Source: Calothrix sp. PCC 7507
Lineage (GTDB): Bacteria > Cyanobacteriota > Cyanobacteriia > Cyanobacteriales > Nostocaceae
Direction of reading: 5' to 3'
Assembly: GCF_000316575.1 (NCBI RefSeq)
Contig: NC_019682.1
Coordinates: 6,882,001-6,946,000 of the forward strand
Length of the DNA: 64,000 nucleotides
Positions 25,694-35,137 of the stretch are shown here, piece by piece (the stretch's first letter is position 1; each line of letters begins with the position of its first letter). The position numbers were made by a program, and so were the translations under genes. The notes beneath the pieces were generated by a model. The model saw nothing but the letters and a program-made list of their open reading frames with translations, searched no databases and was not told the origin of the DNA.

Positions 25694-26281
25694 TCACTGA
25701 GTTAGAGTTTTCTCAATGCGACGGTCAGGGATGAGCCACATGACCGCAACTAAAACGTAAAATGTAGAGGCAAACCACGAGTTCACAAAAGCAAGTGGAA
25801 TTGCTACAGCATAGATGACAACTGATATCTTGCCTTTGAAGTCTTTACCAAGTGCGATCGCTAGAGGGGAATCTTTACCGTGGTGAGAGATGAGAGCTTG
25901 GCTAAGAATAAAGTAGGCGATCGCTGCCAACAATAGTACCGTACCATAGAGGGCAACTGGCAAAGCAGCGAGGTGATTTTCACCCATCCAACCAGTGACG
26001 AAGGGAATTAGCGACAACCAGAACAGCAGATGCAGGTTAGCCCAAAGGATGCGTCCATTAATGTGGCGCGCTGCTTGTAATAGGTGATGGTGGTTGTTCC
26101 AATAGATGCCAAGATAAATAAAACTCAGCACATAGCTAAGAAATATTGGGAGCAACGGACGGAGCGCCGTAAAATCAGCCCCATGCGGCACTTTGATTTC
26201 CAACACCATGATGGTGATGATGATGGCGAGTACACCATCGCTGAATGCTTCTAATCTTCCTTTCCCCATCTGTGTATGCAC
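25694..26281 (-). CDS. TMEM175 family (DUF1211) membrane protein
   Basis: A 195-residue protein. It has the family's FSDGV motif in the first helix (RLEAFSDGVLAIIITIMVLEI) and about five further membrane helices. His-rich YWNNHHHLL in the loop after the third helix is also typical. Bacterial TMEM175 proteins are potassium-selective channels, each subunit carrying one six-helix repeat. No regulatory gene is adjacent. The 195-residue length fits one repeat. Confidence 0.9.
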   Translation of the reverse strand: MHTQMGKGRLEAFSDGVLAIIITIMVLEIKVPHGADFTALRPLLPIFLSYVLSFIYLGIYWNNHHHLLQAARHINGRILWANLHLLFWLSLIPFVTGWMGENHLAALPVALYGTVLLLAAIAYFILSQALISHHGKDSPLAIALGKDFKGKISVVIYAVAIPLAFVNSWFASTFYVLVAVMWLIPDRRIEKTLTQ

Positions 26282-26498
26282 TCCTTTTCTGGTGACTTCA
26301 GAGTAAGTTGTGACACTTTCTACTTTATCTTGTCGTGTAACCGCAGTTGGTAAAGATTAGATTTGCCTTGTCATCTCTGTGGGCGATCGCTTTTTGTGAG
26401 AGAAAAAGCGTAGGCGTAGCTTGCCGTAGTCATCTCTGTGTATGAATTGCCAATAGACATTATAATTAGGTAAGGAGCTAATGTAAGGAAATTTAGTA

Positions 26499-26744
26499 AT
26501 GACGAGTGCAACTATCACCACTAAAGGACAAGTAACTATTCCTAAAGAAATTCGGGATTACCTTAATCTTGATACAGGTAGTAAGGTCGATTTTGTGATT
26601 GATGAAAATGGGATAGTTAAACTTATTCCCTTAAATGTACCTGTTCAAAGCTTATCAGGGATTTTACATCGTCCAGGTATGACTACTGCAACTTTAGAAG
26701 ATATGGAAGCAGCAATTAGAGAAGGGTCAAGTGATTGCAGTTGA
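26499..26744 (+). CDS. AbrB/MazE/SpoVT family antitoxin
   Basis: An 81-residue protein with the swapped-hairpin AbrB DNA-binding domain at the N-terminus (TITTKGQVTIPKEIRDYLNLDTGSKVDF-like pattern). The C-terminal helix MTTATLEDMEAAIREG is the part that usually binds the toxin. The gene overlaps the following PIN toxin by 14 bp, the usual antitoxin-first layout of VapBC modules. It probably represses its own promoter, located in the 217 bp upstream. Confidence 0.92.
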   Translation: MTSATITTKGQVTIPKEIRDYLNLDTGSKVDFVIDENGIVKLIPLNVPVQSLSGILHRPGMTTATLEDMEAAIREGSSDCS

Positions 26745-27120
26745 TACCAATATTTTAGTGCGCTACCTGACTAAAGATGATGAGCAGCAGTGGGAGCAGG
26801 CTGTTCAGATTATCGCAGCGGGAGAGCAATGTTTTGTTGCTAATATAGTTCTTTGTGAATTAGTTTGGGTTTTGCGTGGTAAACCATATCAGTTTAGGAA
26901 AGAAGAAATTAGCAATACTCTAGAAATGATGCTGCAATGTGCAATTTTTGAATTAGAAAATCGCTCTGTAGTTTATCAAGCATTGCAGCGGTTTAAGCAG
27001 GGAAGTGCAGATTTATCGGACTATTTGATTGGTGGTATTGCTCAACAGTTTGGTTGTAGTGCAACAGCGACATTTGATAGAAAGTTGAGAGGCGAAAAAG
27101 GATTTGATGTTTGGAAGTGA
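26731..27120 (+). CDS. PIN domain toxin (VapC family)
   Basis: A 129-residue PIN-domain ribonuclease starting at GTG. The acidic active-site residues are visible: D4 in AVDTNILVRYLTKDD, Glu in LCELVWVL near residue 44, and Asp in SADLSDYLIGG and ATFDRKLR near 96 and 113. It is expected to cleave RNA and be neutralised by the AbrB-type antitoxin whose gene overlaps it by 14 bp. All key residues are present, so the pair should be functional. Confidence 0.93.
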   Translation: MIAVDTNILVRYLTKDDEQQWEQAVQIIAAGEQCFVANIVLCELVWVLRGKPYQFRKEEISNTLEMMLQCAIFELENRSVVYQALQRFKQGSADLSDYLIGGIAQQFGCSATATFDRKLRGEKGFDVWK

Positions 27121-27131
27121 TAATCCACTTT

Positions 27132-27185
27132 TAAACTGGCAAACCAAGTAAGTGCAGGAGGATGACCGCGTTGAATATCAATCAT
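27132..27185 (-). pseudogene. Fragment of another VapC toxin gene
   Basis: The minus-strand frame from 27185 encodes IDIQRGHPPALTWFASL, which strongly resembles the beginning of a PIN toxin (usually DTDVLIDIQRG...ALxWFxxL). Nothing upstream or downstream continues the family. It abuts the DUF5615 remnant, giving a hybrid scar. The identification comes from a short match. Confidence 0.5.
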
Positions 27186-27261
27186 GAATTGTGTCAATGT
27201 CTACATCACATAACAATGTTGCTGTTGAGAGTGGTAAACCCTGATCAAGCAACAGTTTCAT
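27178..27261 (-). pseudogene. 5' remnant of a DUF5615 PIN-like toxin gene
   Basis: An ATG at 27261, inside the 3' end of the HicB gene, opens a 27-codon frame encoding MKLLLDQGLPLSTATLL and DIDTIHD, the typical start of DUF5615 proteins. It then stops at 27178. The overlap with hicB is the normal coupling of a HicB-DUF5615 pair, so a second toxin once followed this antitoxin and was lost. The join to a VapC-like fragment marks the breakpoint. Confidence 0.6.
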
Positions 27262-27496
27262 AGTGATTGGGTAGCTGAATGATGCGATCATCTAAATCAG
27301 CAACTCGCATATTGATTGGTAAAGTTCGTCCCAAATCCTCATAAGCCTCGACTACAGCAGTCAAAGCATCTTGAACATTTGTTAAAGCTTCCTCAACTGT
27401 ATCCCCTTCTGTAACCAGTTCTGGTAGCAAAGGTGATGTAACGGTATATCCACCTTCAGGTTGGGGTGTCAGCAGTAATGGAACTTTATAGAGCAT
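27245..27496 (-). CDS. HicB family antitoxin
   Basis: An 83-residue protein with the degraded RNase H-like HicB fold: LYKVPLLLTPQPEGGYTVTSPLLPELVTEGDT and the helix VEEALTNVQDALTAVVEAYEDLG. There is no C-terminal DNA-binding domain and no hicA neighbour. It overlaps the DUF5615 toxin upstream by 11 bp and the remnant of a second DUF5615 gene downstream. It may therefore be an antitoxin for DUF5615-type toxins rather than for HicA. Confidence 0.9.
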   Translation of the reverse strand: MLYKVPLLLTPQPEGGYTVTSPLLPELVTEGDTVEEALTNVQDALTAVVEAYEDLGRTLPINMRVADLDDRIIQLPNHYETVA

Positions 27497-27839
27497 CGCG
27501 CACTTGTCCTGTAATTTCGACTAACGCTTCACCTGTTTGCAAAAGCTCTAATGCTTCTAGCAAAGTTGCACTTAAAATCTCTTGTAACCGAGCAGTTGAC
27601 GTGTTTCCGCACGTCAACCAGATAATTTGTGGTGGTATTCCTAAACGATCAATCAAGTCAACAAAGTCGCTATCTTTGGTTATAAAAATAACCCCTTGAG
27701 CCTTTGCTGCCTCGAAAATTTCCAGGTCTTCAGCATCTCTCAGGCCAACATCGCGTAAAGCTAATGCTGTGATGCCAAAAGTGTTGCTGATCCAAGTTGC
27801 GATCGCAGGTGATAAATGTGCATCTATCCAGATTGTCAT
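27486..27839 (-). CDS. DUF5615 family PIN-like toxin
   Basis: A 117-residue PIN-like protein beginning MTIWIDAHLSPAIATWI, with the acidic Asp at residue 6 and the central ITKDSDFVDL motif near residue 53-62. The DUF5615 family is normally paired with DUF433, whose gene overlaps the start here by 4 bp (ATGA), and is expected to act as a ribonuclease toxin. It also overlaps the hicB gene by 11 bp, giving a three-gene operon DUF433-DUF5615-HicB. Confidence 0.9.
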   Translation of the reverse strand: MTIWIDAHLSPAIATWISNTFGITALALRDVGLRDAEDLEIFEAAKAQGVIFITKDSDFVDLIDRLGIPPQIIWLTCGNTSTARLQEILSATLLEALELLQTGEALVEITGQVRDAL

Positions 27840-28060
27840 GCCACTAAAACTGGATGATTAAGCTTACGGGAAGCATATATTAGTGCTGCTTTGAGATCAT
27901 CCGCTTCTAGGTCGGGCATTTCTGTTAAAATTTGTTCAGCACTCAGTCCCGCAGCAAACAAATCCAGTACATCTGATACTCGAATTCTCATTCCCCGAAT
28001 ACATGGACGACCACCGCATTGTTTGGGATTAACTGTAATTCTGCTCAGTAAATTTGACAT
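27836..28060 (-). CDS. DUF433 domain-containing antitoxin
   Basis: A 74-residue protein from the ATG at 28060. A TTG at 28099 would overlap the mfd stop and add 13 non-conserved residues. The DUF433 signature is complete: RITVNPKQCGGRPCIRGMRIRVSDVLDL (the winged-helix entry) and GLSAEQILTEMPDLEADDLKAALIYA. It is the presumed antitoxin and autorepressor for the DUF5615 toxin, overlapping it by 4 bp. It lies 35 bp downstream of mfd on the same strand and could also be read from the mfd transcript. Confidence 0.9.
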   Translation of the reverse strand: MSNLLSRITVNPKQCGGRPCIRGMRIRVSDVLDLFAAGLSAEQILTEMPDLEADDLKAALIYASRKLNHPVLVA

Positions 28061-28095
28061 ACAATTTTGTTTTATAGTTAATCTTAATTTACTAC

Positions 28096-31000
28096 TCAAA
28101 CAACGACAGCTTCCGGAAGCGCTCCTTGCATTTTACCGAAGGCATCTATTAAACTCTGTAACTGTTTATCTGCCTTCATCACCGCTAAACCCCGCACTGT
28201 CACTTTCCCTGGCGAATAAACAAAACGTGACCGCAGATTTTCTGGTAAATTCGCTGCTAACAAATTCCAGGCGGGTTCTTCCATCGGCGTTTCTAAGATG
28301 ATGTGCTGTTTGTTTTCGGGTTTAATGCGGCTAAATCCTAACTTTTTCGCTAGTTGTTTGAGTTCCATGACACGCAATAATTGACTAGCAGGGACAGGAA
28401 TAGCACCATAGCGATCGCTCCAATCAACACCAATCTGCGTTAATTCTTCTTTAGACTTAGCCGCAGCTACTGCACGGTAAGCACTCATCTTTTGATCCAA
28501 ATCGAGAATATAATCTGCAGGGATAAAGGCTGTGAGGTTGAGGTCAATTTGAGTATCGCTGACTTGGGGAATTTCCTGTCCTCTAATTTCTCGAATCGAC
28601 TCTTCTAACATTTCCATATACAAATCAAAGCCGATCGCTTCCATTTGACCAGATTGTTCGGCACCCAACAAGTTACCCACACCCCTGATTTCCATGTCGC
28701 GCATCGCTAACTGATATCCAGAACCCAATTGAGTGAATTCCTGAATTGCTCGTAATCTCTGCCGGGCAGCATCCGATAACGCCCGCTGTTGGGGGTAAAA
28801 TAACCAAGCATGGGCTTGTATGCCTGCACGTCCTACACGACCGCGTAACTGATACAACTGTGATAAGCCAAAGCGGTGAGCATCTTCAATTAAGATGGTG
28901 TTGACACGCGGAATGTCTAAACCCGATTCAATAATCGTCGTGCAAACTAGGATATCTGCGTCACCATTGTTGAAGGTGAGCATGGTTGATTCTAATTGCC
29001 CTTCATCCATTTGACCATGAGCAACCGCGAATCTAGCTGAGGGGATGGTTTCTCGCAATTTCGTTGTTGTCTCTTCAATTCCCTCAACCCGTGGAACTAC
29101 GTAAAAGACTTGCCCACCTCTGTCTAATTCTTGACGAATAGCAGTCCGGATACTTTCCGGGTTCATCTGTGCTAAATGGGTTTTAATCGGTCGCCGGGAT
29201 GGGGGTGGTGTGGTAATCAAACTCATTTCCCGAATCCCCGACAAAGACATATACAAGGTGCGGGGGATGGGTGTGGCTGAGAGGGTAAGCACGTCTAGCT
29301 GAGTTTTCAGGCTTTTAATTTTCTCTTTTTGGTTTACCCCAAACCGCTGTTCTTCATCGACTACCAACAGTCCTAAATCGCGGAATGTGACACCTTTGCC
29401 TAAAAGTTGGTGTGTACCAACAACTACATCGAGTTCACCTGTGGCTAGGCGCTTTTGAATGTCGCGTCGTTCTTCAGCGGTGCGGAAGCGGTTGAGTAAT
29501 CCCACATTCACTGGGTAAGGGGCAAAGCGTTCTTTGAGGGTGTGGTAATGTTGCTGGGTGAGGATGGTGGTAGGGGCGAGTAAGGCGACTTGTTTACCAG
29601 CGGTCACAGCTTTGAAAATGGCGCGAATTGCTACTTCTGTTTTGCCGAAACCGACATCACCACAAACTAAGCGATCCATTGGGCGATCGCTTTCCATGTC
29701 GCGTTTCACATCTTGGACGGCTTTGAGCTGGTCTGTTGTGGGTTGGTAGGGGAAAGAATCTTCCATTTCCTCTTGCCAAGGCATATCTTGGGGGTAGGTA
29801 AAGCCTTGTTGTTGCGATCGCGCTGCATATAATTTCAGCAAGTCGAAAGCCAGTTTTTTGATGGCTTTGCGGACTTTATTCTTGGTATTTTCCCAAGCTT
29901 TGCCCGTCATTTTGTGCAGTTCTGGCGCTTTATCCCCTGTGGCGCGGAATCGGGACAAGGAACCTACTTGATCGGCGGCGACTCTCAATAAGCCGTCAGC
30001 ATACTGCACTACCAAATAATCACGGGTTTCGTCATTAATTGTCAGGCTTTCTAGCTTGACAAATTTACCAATCCCGTGGCTACGGTGAACTACATAATCA
30101 CCTTGGCGTAATTTATTGGGGTCAACTTGCTTAGAAGTAGCTTGGCGGCGCTTGCGGATATAGCTGGGAGTAGCGAGGGAGTGCTGACCATAAAACTCGC
30201 GGTCAGTGACGACTACAATTCGATAGGTAGGTAAAATAAAGCCTTCTAATTCAGCCAACCCAGAATATTTCAGGGCGATGGGGATGTGATTGATTTGCAG
30301 CTTTTCAATCGCTAGGTAATCGCGGGGATTGGGGATAAACTGGGCAGGACAATCGTGTTCTTGGAGTAGAGATACAGAACGGGAAGGTTGAGCAGAAATT
30401 AGCCAAGTCGAGAAATTGCGATCGCGTTCTTGGCGCAATGTATCCGCAAGTTTAGCAAACTGGTGTGGTGTAATGGGCACTGGTCTACTAGCCAGATTAA
30501 TCCCGCTGTTTTCTTCCGCCAGTTCCGATAAATATAATTTTTGGAATTGCGCCGCTGCTGCTAAAGACTCATCAAAAGACCGATGAATTTTCGGTAATTC
30601 ACTGATACCTCGACTCCGCTCGGTACAAGTAACTGACCACTGTTCTTCAGCATTTTCTACCCAGCGATCGCTGTGAGCGTAACATTGTTCTGGTTCATCA
30701 ATCGCAATTAAGGTGTTTTCACCCAAATAGTCGAGAACAGATGCTGGCTGCTCAAAAGCTAACCCCAGAAAGCGCCGGCTACCTTCTAAGAGTGCTGAGT
30801 CTGAATCTAATTCAGTAGTAAATGTTTGAAACTCAGCACTGTTTTTGAGTGCTTCTAGAATGATGGGAGTAAAGCTAGTAGGTGTGAGAATAATCTGGTT
30901 AATTTTGTCAAGAGCAGAACGCTGAGTTGCTGGATCAAATTCTCTGATTTGCTCAATTTCATCACCAAACCATTCCAGCCTCACAGGTAACTCAGACGCC

Positions 31001-31563
31001 ACAGGAAAGATGTCAACAATATCACCACGCCGACTCCACTGTCCTTCTGTTTCTACAAGCGGAACTCTTTCATAGCCGAGAGTCGTGATTTTGGTACTGA
31101 AAGTATTCAGGTCAAATTCCAAACCCTTATTGAGAGTCAGGCAGAAGGGAACAAAAGCATCTGGTGGGGGCAAGTGTGGCTGTAGTGCCGCAGTAGTAGC
31201 CACAATCGCCATTTTTGACTCTTGACTCTTGACCAAATCCGCCAAAACCTGCATCTGTCCCCAGGTCATTTCTGTTTCCGGATCAAAGGGTTCATAGGGA
31301 GACGCTTCCGAGGTGGGATAAAAGTGTACATTCTTCCATCCCATCGCTTCTAACTGTGCATAAGCGCGTCCTGCTTCCTCTAGCGTGGCACACACCACAA
31401 ACAAATTCCTGTCAGAATTTTGCGCCAATGCCGAAGCCACCAAGCCTTTAGGGAGACGGGGAACACCATTTAACCGCAATTCTTGTTGGCGGTTGAGCTT
31501 GGAGAGGAATTCGGTAGTGAGGGGCGATCGCGCCAAGGCACGCACAATAGAAGAAAATGCCAT
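28096..31563 (-). CDS. mfd: Transcription-repair coupling factor Mfd
   Basis: A 1155-residue protein of normal length. The order is: UvrB-like N-terminal domains, the RNA polymerase-interacting CarD-like domain ([19 protein letters not shown], near 480-500), the RecG-type translocase with Walker A GDVGFGKT at 635-642 and VVDEEQRFG, motif VI with [10 protein letters not shown], and the C-terminal autoinhibitory TRCF domain. It displaces stalled RNA polymerase at lesions and recruits UvrA. Residues about 308-320 ([12 protein letters not shown]) are encoded by a dispersed repeat (30604-30642) and look inserted. The stop overlaps the possible TTG start of the DUF433 gene. Confidence 0.96.
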   Translation of the reverse strand: MAFSSIVRALARSPLTTEFLSKLNRQQELRLNGVPRLPKGLVASALAQNSDRNLFVVCATLEEAGRAYAQLEAMGWKNVHFYPTSEASPYEPFDPETEMTWGQMQVLADLVKSQESKMAIVATTAALQPHLPPPDAFVPFCLTLNKGLEFDLNTFSTKITTLGYERVPLVETEGQWSRRGDIVDIFPVASELPVRLEWFGDEIEQIREFDPATQRSALDKINQIILTPTSFTPIILEALKNSAEFQTFTTELDSDSALLEGSRRFLGLAFEQPASVLDYLGENTLIAIDEPEQCYAHSDRWVENAEEQWSVTCTERSRGISELPKIHRSFDESLAAAAQFQKLYLSELAEENSGINLASRPVPITPHQFAKLADTLRQERDRNFSTWLISAQPSRSVSLLQEHDCPAQFIPNPRDYLAIEKLQINHIPIALKYSGLAELEGFILPTYRIVVVTDREFYGQHSLATPSYIRKRRQATSKQVDPNKLRQGDYVVHRSHGIGKFVKLESLTINDETRDYLVVQYADGLLRVAADQVGSLSRFRATGDKAPELHKMTGKAWENTKNKVRKAIKKLAFDLLKLYAARSQQQGFTYPQDMPWQEEMEDSFPYQPTTDQLKAVQDVKRDMESDRPMDRLVCGDVGFGKTEVAIRAIFKAVTAGKQVALLAPTTILTQQHYHTLKERFAPYPVNVGLLNRFRTAEERRDIQKRLATGELDVVVGTHQLLGKGVTFRDLGLLVVDEEQRFGVNQKEKIKSLKTQLDVLTLSATPIPRTLYMSLSGIREMSLITTPPPSRRPIKTHLAQMNPESIRTAIRQELDRGGQVFYVVPRVEGIEETTTKLRETIPSARFAVAHGQMDEGQLESTMLTFNNGDADILVCTTIIESGLDIPRVNTILIEDAHRFGLSQLYQLRGRVGRAGIQAHAWLFYPQQRALSDAARQRLRAIQEFTQLGSGYQLAMRDMEIRGVGNLLGAEQSGQMEAIGFDLYMEMLEESIREIRGQEIPQVSDTQIDLNLTAFIPADYILDLDQKMSAYRAVAAAKSKEELTQIGVDWSDRYGAIPVPASQLLRVMELKQLAKKLGFSRIKPENKQHIILETPMEEPAWNLLAANLPENLRSRFVYSPGKVTVRGLAVMKADKQLQSLIDAFGKMQGALPEAVVV
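30604..30642 (-). repeat. Dispersed repeat inside the mfd coding sequence
   Basis: The stretch gatacctcgactccgctcgg followed by tacaagtaactgaccactg matches the intergenic repeats at 35077-35112 and 48851-48880 (gatacttcgactgcgctcag then tacaagtaactg). In mfd it is read in frame, adding about 13 codons between two conserved segments of the N-terminal region. Confidence 0.8.
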
Positions 31564-31984
31564 AAGTTCTATGCTGAGGAGGAAGTCGTTGCAGATGAGA
31601 AAATTGAGAGGCTGCTTTTTCGGTTATCTTCAACTATTTTAAAAGTGTTATAGCAATTCTCAGATGAATGAAATACACTTTCCTCCAAGGAGTCAGAAGC
31701 CAGAATATTTAACCCTTCTCCTACGGAGACGCTTCGCGAACGGCTTCGCTCAGGGTTAAAGCCGAGCGTAGTCGAGGCTTTAATCTTCCTGAATTCTGAA
31801 TTCTGAATCACCCAATCAAGGAAGTATTGCACCCGACTGAGAACCACCACAACAGCACTCTTCTGATTTCTGTGGAAGAATAATGTTTAACTAGTTTATG
31901 TACAATGAAAGCGTTTATCAATGCACCATTAATACTAGATACTAAGGGTTGAGCTACGTTCGCTATAGCGCGGCAATTTTAAAC
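31564..31984. other. Intergenic region with CTTCGAC...CTCAG repeats
   Basis: No gene is supported between the divergent mfd and CorC-type genes. At 31719-31782 there is a compound repeat: ctacggagacgcttcgcgaa, then cggcttcgctcaggg, then gagcgtagtcgaggc, whose halves are inverted copies of each other. The sequence gaattctgaattctgaatc (31791-31809) contains tandem 8-bp units. A 93-codon minus frame through this repeat is rejected. Confidence 0.6.
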
Positions 31985-33307
31985 ATGTCCTCCATTACTT
32001 TTGAAATTTTAATCATTTTGGTGCTAATTATTGCCAACGGTGTGTTTTCTATGTCTGAGATGGCGATCGTCTCAGCACGGAAAGTAAGGCTGCAACAGAT
32101 GGCTAATCAAGGAGATGTTAAGGCACGGGTAGCACTAAAACTGGCTGAGTCTCCGAATCAATTTTTTTCTACAACTCAGATCGGGATTACCCTAATTGGG
32201 ATTCTGACAGGTGCTTTTGGCGGCGCTACTATTGCCGAAAAAGTCGCCGTTTATGTAAAATTAATCCCTTTTTTAGAATCTTATAGTCAACCAGTGTCCT
32301 TTGGGATAGTGGTTTTAATCATTACGTATTTATCGCTGATTGTGGGCGAACTCGTACCGAAGCGGCTGGCATTAAATAACCCAGAAGGGATTGCCGCCTT
32401 TGTGGCGATTCCGATGCAAGCCTTAGCGACTTTTACATCTCCAATAGTTTATCTATTAAGTGCTTCTACAGAAATGGTACTACGGATGTTAGGGATCACC
32501 GCTTCGACGGAGCCACAAGTCACTGAAGAAGAAATTAAAATCTTAATTGAGCAAGGTACGGAAGCTGGTACATTTGAAGAAGCTGAACAGGACATGGTAG
32601 AGCGGGTTTTCCGTTTAGGCGATCGCCCGGTTAGCTCTTTTATGACACCTCGTCCGGATATTGTCTGGCTCGATTTAGAAGATTCTCCGGAAGAAAACCG
32701 CGAGAAAATGGTTGATAGTGCCTATTCTCGTTATCCCATTTGTCAAGCAGGACTGGACAATGTATTGGGTGTGATTCCAGTCACTGATTTATTAGCCCGG
32801 AGTTTTCGCGGTGAACCGCTAGATTTGACTATAGGATTGCGACAACCCGTATTTGTTCCTGAAAGCACCCGTGGCTTGAAGGTTTTAGAGTTATTCAAGC
32901 AAACCATCACCCACATGGCGCTAGTAGTCGATGAATACGGCGTAATTCAAGGATTAGTCACCCTTAACGATATTATGAGCGAAATTGTTGGTGATGTTCC
33001 GTCTGCTGATGGACAGGAAGACCCACAAGCCGTACAACGGGAAGATGGTTCCTGGCTTTTAGACGGCATGTTGCCAGTGGAAGATTTCTTGGAACTTTTT
33101 GATAAGGAAGAGTGGGAAGCAGAAGAACGAGGCAGCTATCAAACCCTGGGTGGTTTCGTGATTACCCATTTGGGACGTATCCCCGCCGCAGCCGATCATT
33201 TTGAATGGCAGGGTATGCGGATTGAAGTCATGGATATGGATGGGAACCGTGTTGATAAGGTGTTAGCCGTACCCAAAGGAAGTCAAGCAAAAGATGTGAA
33301 AGATTAG
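31985..33307 (+). CDS. Hemolysin/CNNM-CorC family transporter
   Basis: A 440-residue protein from the ATG at 31985; a TTG at 31949 would add 12 residues. It has a DUF21 (CNNM) membrane domain with about four helices (starting EILIILVLIIANGVFSMSEMAIVSARK), a CBS pair (from FMTPRPDIVWLDLEDSPEE to VQGLVTLNDIMSEIVGD-like) and a C-terminal CorC_HlyC domain (DGSWLLDGMLPVEDFLELF...). Proteins of this kind export or regulate Mg2+ and other divalent cations; 'hemolysin' is a legacy name. It stands alone. Confidence 0.93.
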   Translation: MSSITFEILIILVLIIANGVFSMSEMAIVSARKVRLQQMANQGDVKARVALKLAESPNQFFSTTQIGITLIGILTGAFGGATIAEKVAVYVKLIPFLESYSQPVSFGIVVLIITYLSLIVGELVPKRLALNNPEGIAAFVAIPMQALATFTSPIVYLLSASTEMVLRMLGITASTEPQVTEEEIKILIEQGTEAGTFEEAEQDMVERVFRLGDRPVSSFMTPRPDIVWLDLEDSPEENREKMVDSAYSRYPICQAGLDNVLGVIPVTDLLARSFRGEPLDLTIGLRQPVFVPESTRGLKVLELFKQTITHMALVVDEYGVIQGLVTLNDIMSEIVGDVPSADGQEDPQAVQREDGSWLLDGMLPVEDFLELFDKEEWEAEERGSYQTLGGFVITHLGRIPAAADHFEWQGMRIEVMDMDGNRVDKVLAVPKGSQAKDVKD

Positions 33308-33448
33308 AGACTGGGGGCATGGGGCATTGATAGTCATTGGTAATTATTTTCCATGCACTTTGCTCAATGTCACTACTCCTCCCAATCTTCAATTTGCAAC
33401 CCATTTACTCGCCTGAATTCCCATGTATTATGTATAACCAAGATTAAG

Positions 33449-33671
33449 CTATTTGCCAATAGCAATGGGGTCATTCTGACAACTACCATAGGTCTGCTCA
33501 AAAAAAACCATGAGGCCAACCTAATTCTTCTGGTGTTTTTTGCAGCTTTGGTATTTCTATGGGTTGATAAATCACCACGATTTCAACTTCTTTATCCGTG
33601 ATTCCTACCGGGATTTCTAAACATAGAATACCATCTTCACCAACATGCTTTGTTAATTTAATGCTGTGCAT
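33449..33671 (-). pseudogene. Antitoxin-like small protein with a poly-T frameshift
   Basis: The frame from ATG 33671 encodes MHSIKLTKHVGEDGILCLE, IPVGITDKEVEIVVIYQP and TPEELGWPHGFF, then stops at 33498. This beginning and the PEELGWxxxFF motif are those of a common cyanobacterial small antitoxin-like family. The family normally continues FFE(K/Q)T.G.. , and here a second frame gives EQTYGSCQNDPIAIGK up to a TAG at 33449 once one T is removed from the 8-T run at 33505-33512. An alternative start at 33698 overlaps the upstream gene's stop (ATGA). No PIN toxin follows. Confidence 0.65.
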
Positions 33672-33694
33672 GAAATATACTAAGTTTCTGTTGT

Positions 33695-34876
33695 TCAACT
33701 CTGAGATAATCTTTTCACTTGTTCACCTCCCAACATTTGATGTGCTTTGGCTAACTTCTGGGGAATTTTATCTGCTTGGGGACTGAGAGAGAGACATTGT
33801 CGGAAGTCTAATTGATCTAACTGATCGGCTTTGTTGCCAGGGAACCAATGGCTGGCATTACCTAACAGGTTGTAGCGCATTTTGGCATAGTCTACTAAAT
33901 CATAGGCGATCGCTAGATTCAACAGCCATAAAATTACCCTAATATTCACCTGATTAGGTGTTTCTTCCCAACTAGGTAAGTTAATTTCCCAGTTTTTTAC
34001 CCAGTCTGCACCCAAAGTGGCGATCGCTTCTTTTTCTAATCTGTCCAAAATTGGTGGGAGAATTTCTGTAGCGTCGTCTAACAAGTCTAAAGTTTTCAAG
34101 TGTTCGTCAAAATCCTGTGGTTTTGCTGCGCCTAAACTCAGGGTATGCACTTGGGGATGACTAAGGCAAAACAAGTCATTAAACACCATCGGACTCAAAG
34201 GCGCACAAAGATTGATTAATTTTTGAGGTGGTTTATATAGCATTCCCCCTTTATCCGATGGGCTAATGATAAAAACACCCATATCATGACGTGTTGCAGC
34301 GTTGATTGCAGCCCAATTCCATTGATTAATATAGTACCAATGCAGGTTTACATAATCGAATTGATTAGTATTAATCGTCTGCACAATTATGTCTGTAGGA
34401 CCATGAGTAGAAAAGCCAATAAATCTCACTTTTCCCTCTGCTTGTAACTGCCGCGCTACTTCCAGACAGCCGCCAGTACGAATGCTGTAGTCTAAAGTCT
34501 CGGCATTATTGATACCATGTATCCCTAATAAATCAACATAATCTAGTTGGAGATATTGCAAAGATTGCTCAAATGTCTGCCGGAATTCCTTCCCATCGGC
34601 AACAGGCCCGACTTTAGTTTGAACAATAATTTTTTCACGGGGAAACTTGGGTAATATTCTCCCCAATTGCATTTCCGAACTACCATAACCGCGGGCAGTT
34701 TCAATGTGATTAATACCTACATCAATCGCTCGTCGAATAGTCGTTTCGAGATTATCCTGGTTATCTGTAGTAATTTCTTCTGGGGGAACATCCTGCCATT
34801 TAAACTGATATCTCATGCCGCCGCAAGAAAACACCGGCATCTGCAATTCTGTGCGTCCAAATCGTCTGTATAGCAT
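33695..34876 (-). CDS. Aldo/keto reductase
   Basis: A 393-residue protein. The barrel begins MLYRRFGRTELQMPVFSCGGMRYQ and has the catalytic tetrad region with HIETARGYGSSEMQLG, the lysine in VQTKVGP, and the histidine in DYVDLLGIHG. A C-terminal extension of about 100 residues (from LDRLEKEAIATLGADWVKNWEINLPSW) is typical of the long cyanobacterial subgroup; it lacks the Cys-rich ferredoxin tail of some relatives. It should reduce carbonyls with NADPH; the substrate is unknown. The frameshifted antitoxin-like gene follows with a 4-bp overlap from its upstream start. Confidence 0.9.
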   Translation of the reverse strand: MLYRRFGRTELQMPVFSCGGMRYQFKWQDVPPEEITTDNQDNLETTIRRAIDVGINHIETARGYGSSEMQLGRILPKFPREKIIVQTKVGPVADGKEFRQTFEQSLQYLQLDYVDLLGIHGINNAETLDYSIRTGGCLEVARQLQAEGKVRFIGFSTHGPTDIIVQTINTNQFDYVNLHWYYINQWNWAAINAATRHDMGVFIISPSDKGGMLYKPPQKLINLCAPLSPMVFNDLFCLSHPQVHTLSLGAAKPQDFDEHLKTLDLLDDATEILPPILDRLEKEAIATLGADWVKNWEINLPSWEETPNQVNIRVILWLLNLAIAYDLVDYAKMRYNLLGNASHWFPGNKADQLDQLDFRQCLSLSPQADKIPQKLAKAHQMLGGEQVKRLSQS

Positions 34877-35137
34877 TAGGGGATTTTGGATTTCTTGCCA
34901 GGGTTCAATTAGAGGAATTCAGAATTCAGGAGTGGGAATTTAGGAGTCGGAATTCAGGAGTTAGGAGAATTTTAGGTTCTAGCCACTAGCTCCTGAATTC
35001 TTTAGTCTCAGTTATCAGGCATCACAGTGTAAGTAAAAAAGTACCACTGCTACCATCTTACCCAAGCGATGAAACTGATACTTCGACTGCGCTCAGTACA
35101 AGTAACTGATAACTGATAACTGTTCACTGTTAAAACC
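34877..35137. repeat. Repeat-rich gap: tandem gaattcagga units and CTTCGAC element
   Basis: The segment 34912-35000 contains repeated ggaattcagga and ggagttagga units in both orientations (gctcctgaattc at the right end is the inverse). Then 35077-35128 carries gatacttcgactgcgctcag with tacaagtaactg and tandem ataactg units, the same family as in mfd. No gene is present. Confidence 0.75.

Noticed and set aside
31569-31850. 93-codon minus-strand frame upstream of mfd
   Set aside because: It runs through the CTTCGAC/CTCAG compound repeat and has no start signal or family pattern.
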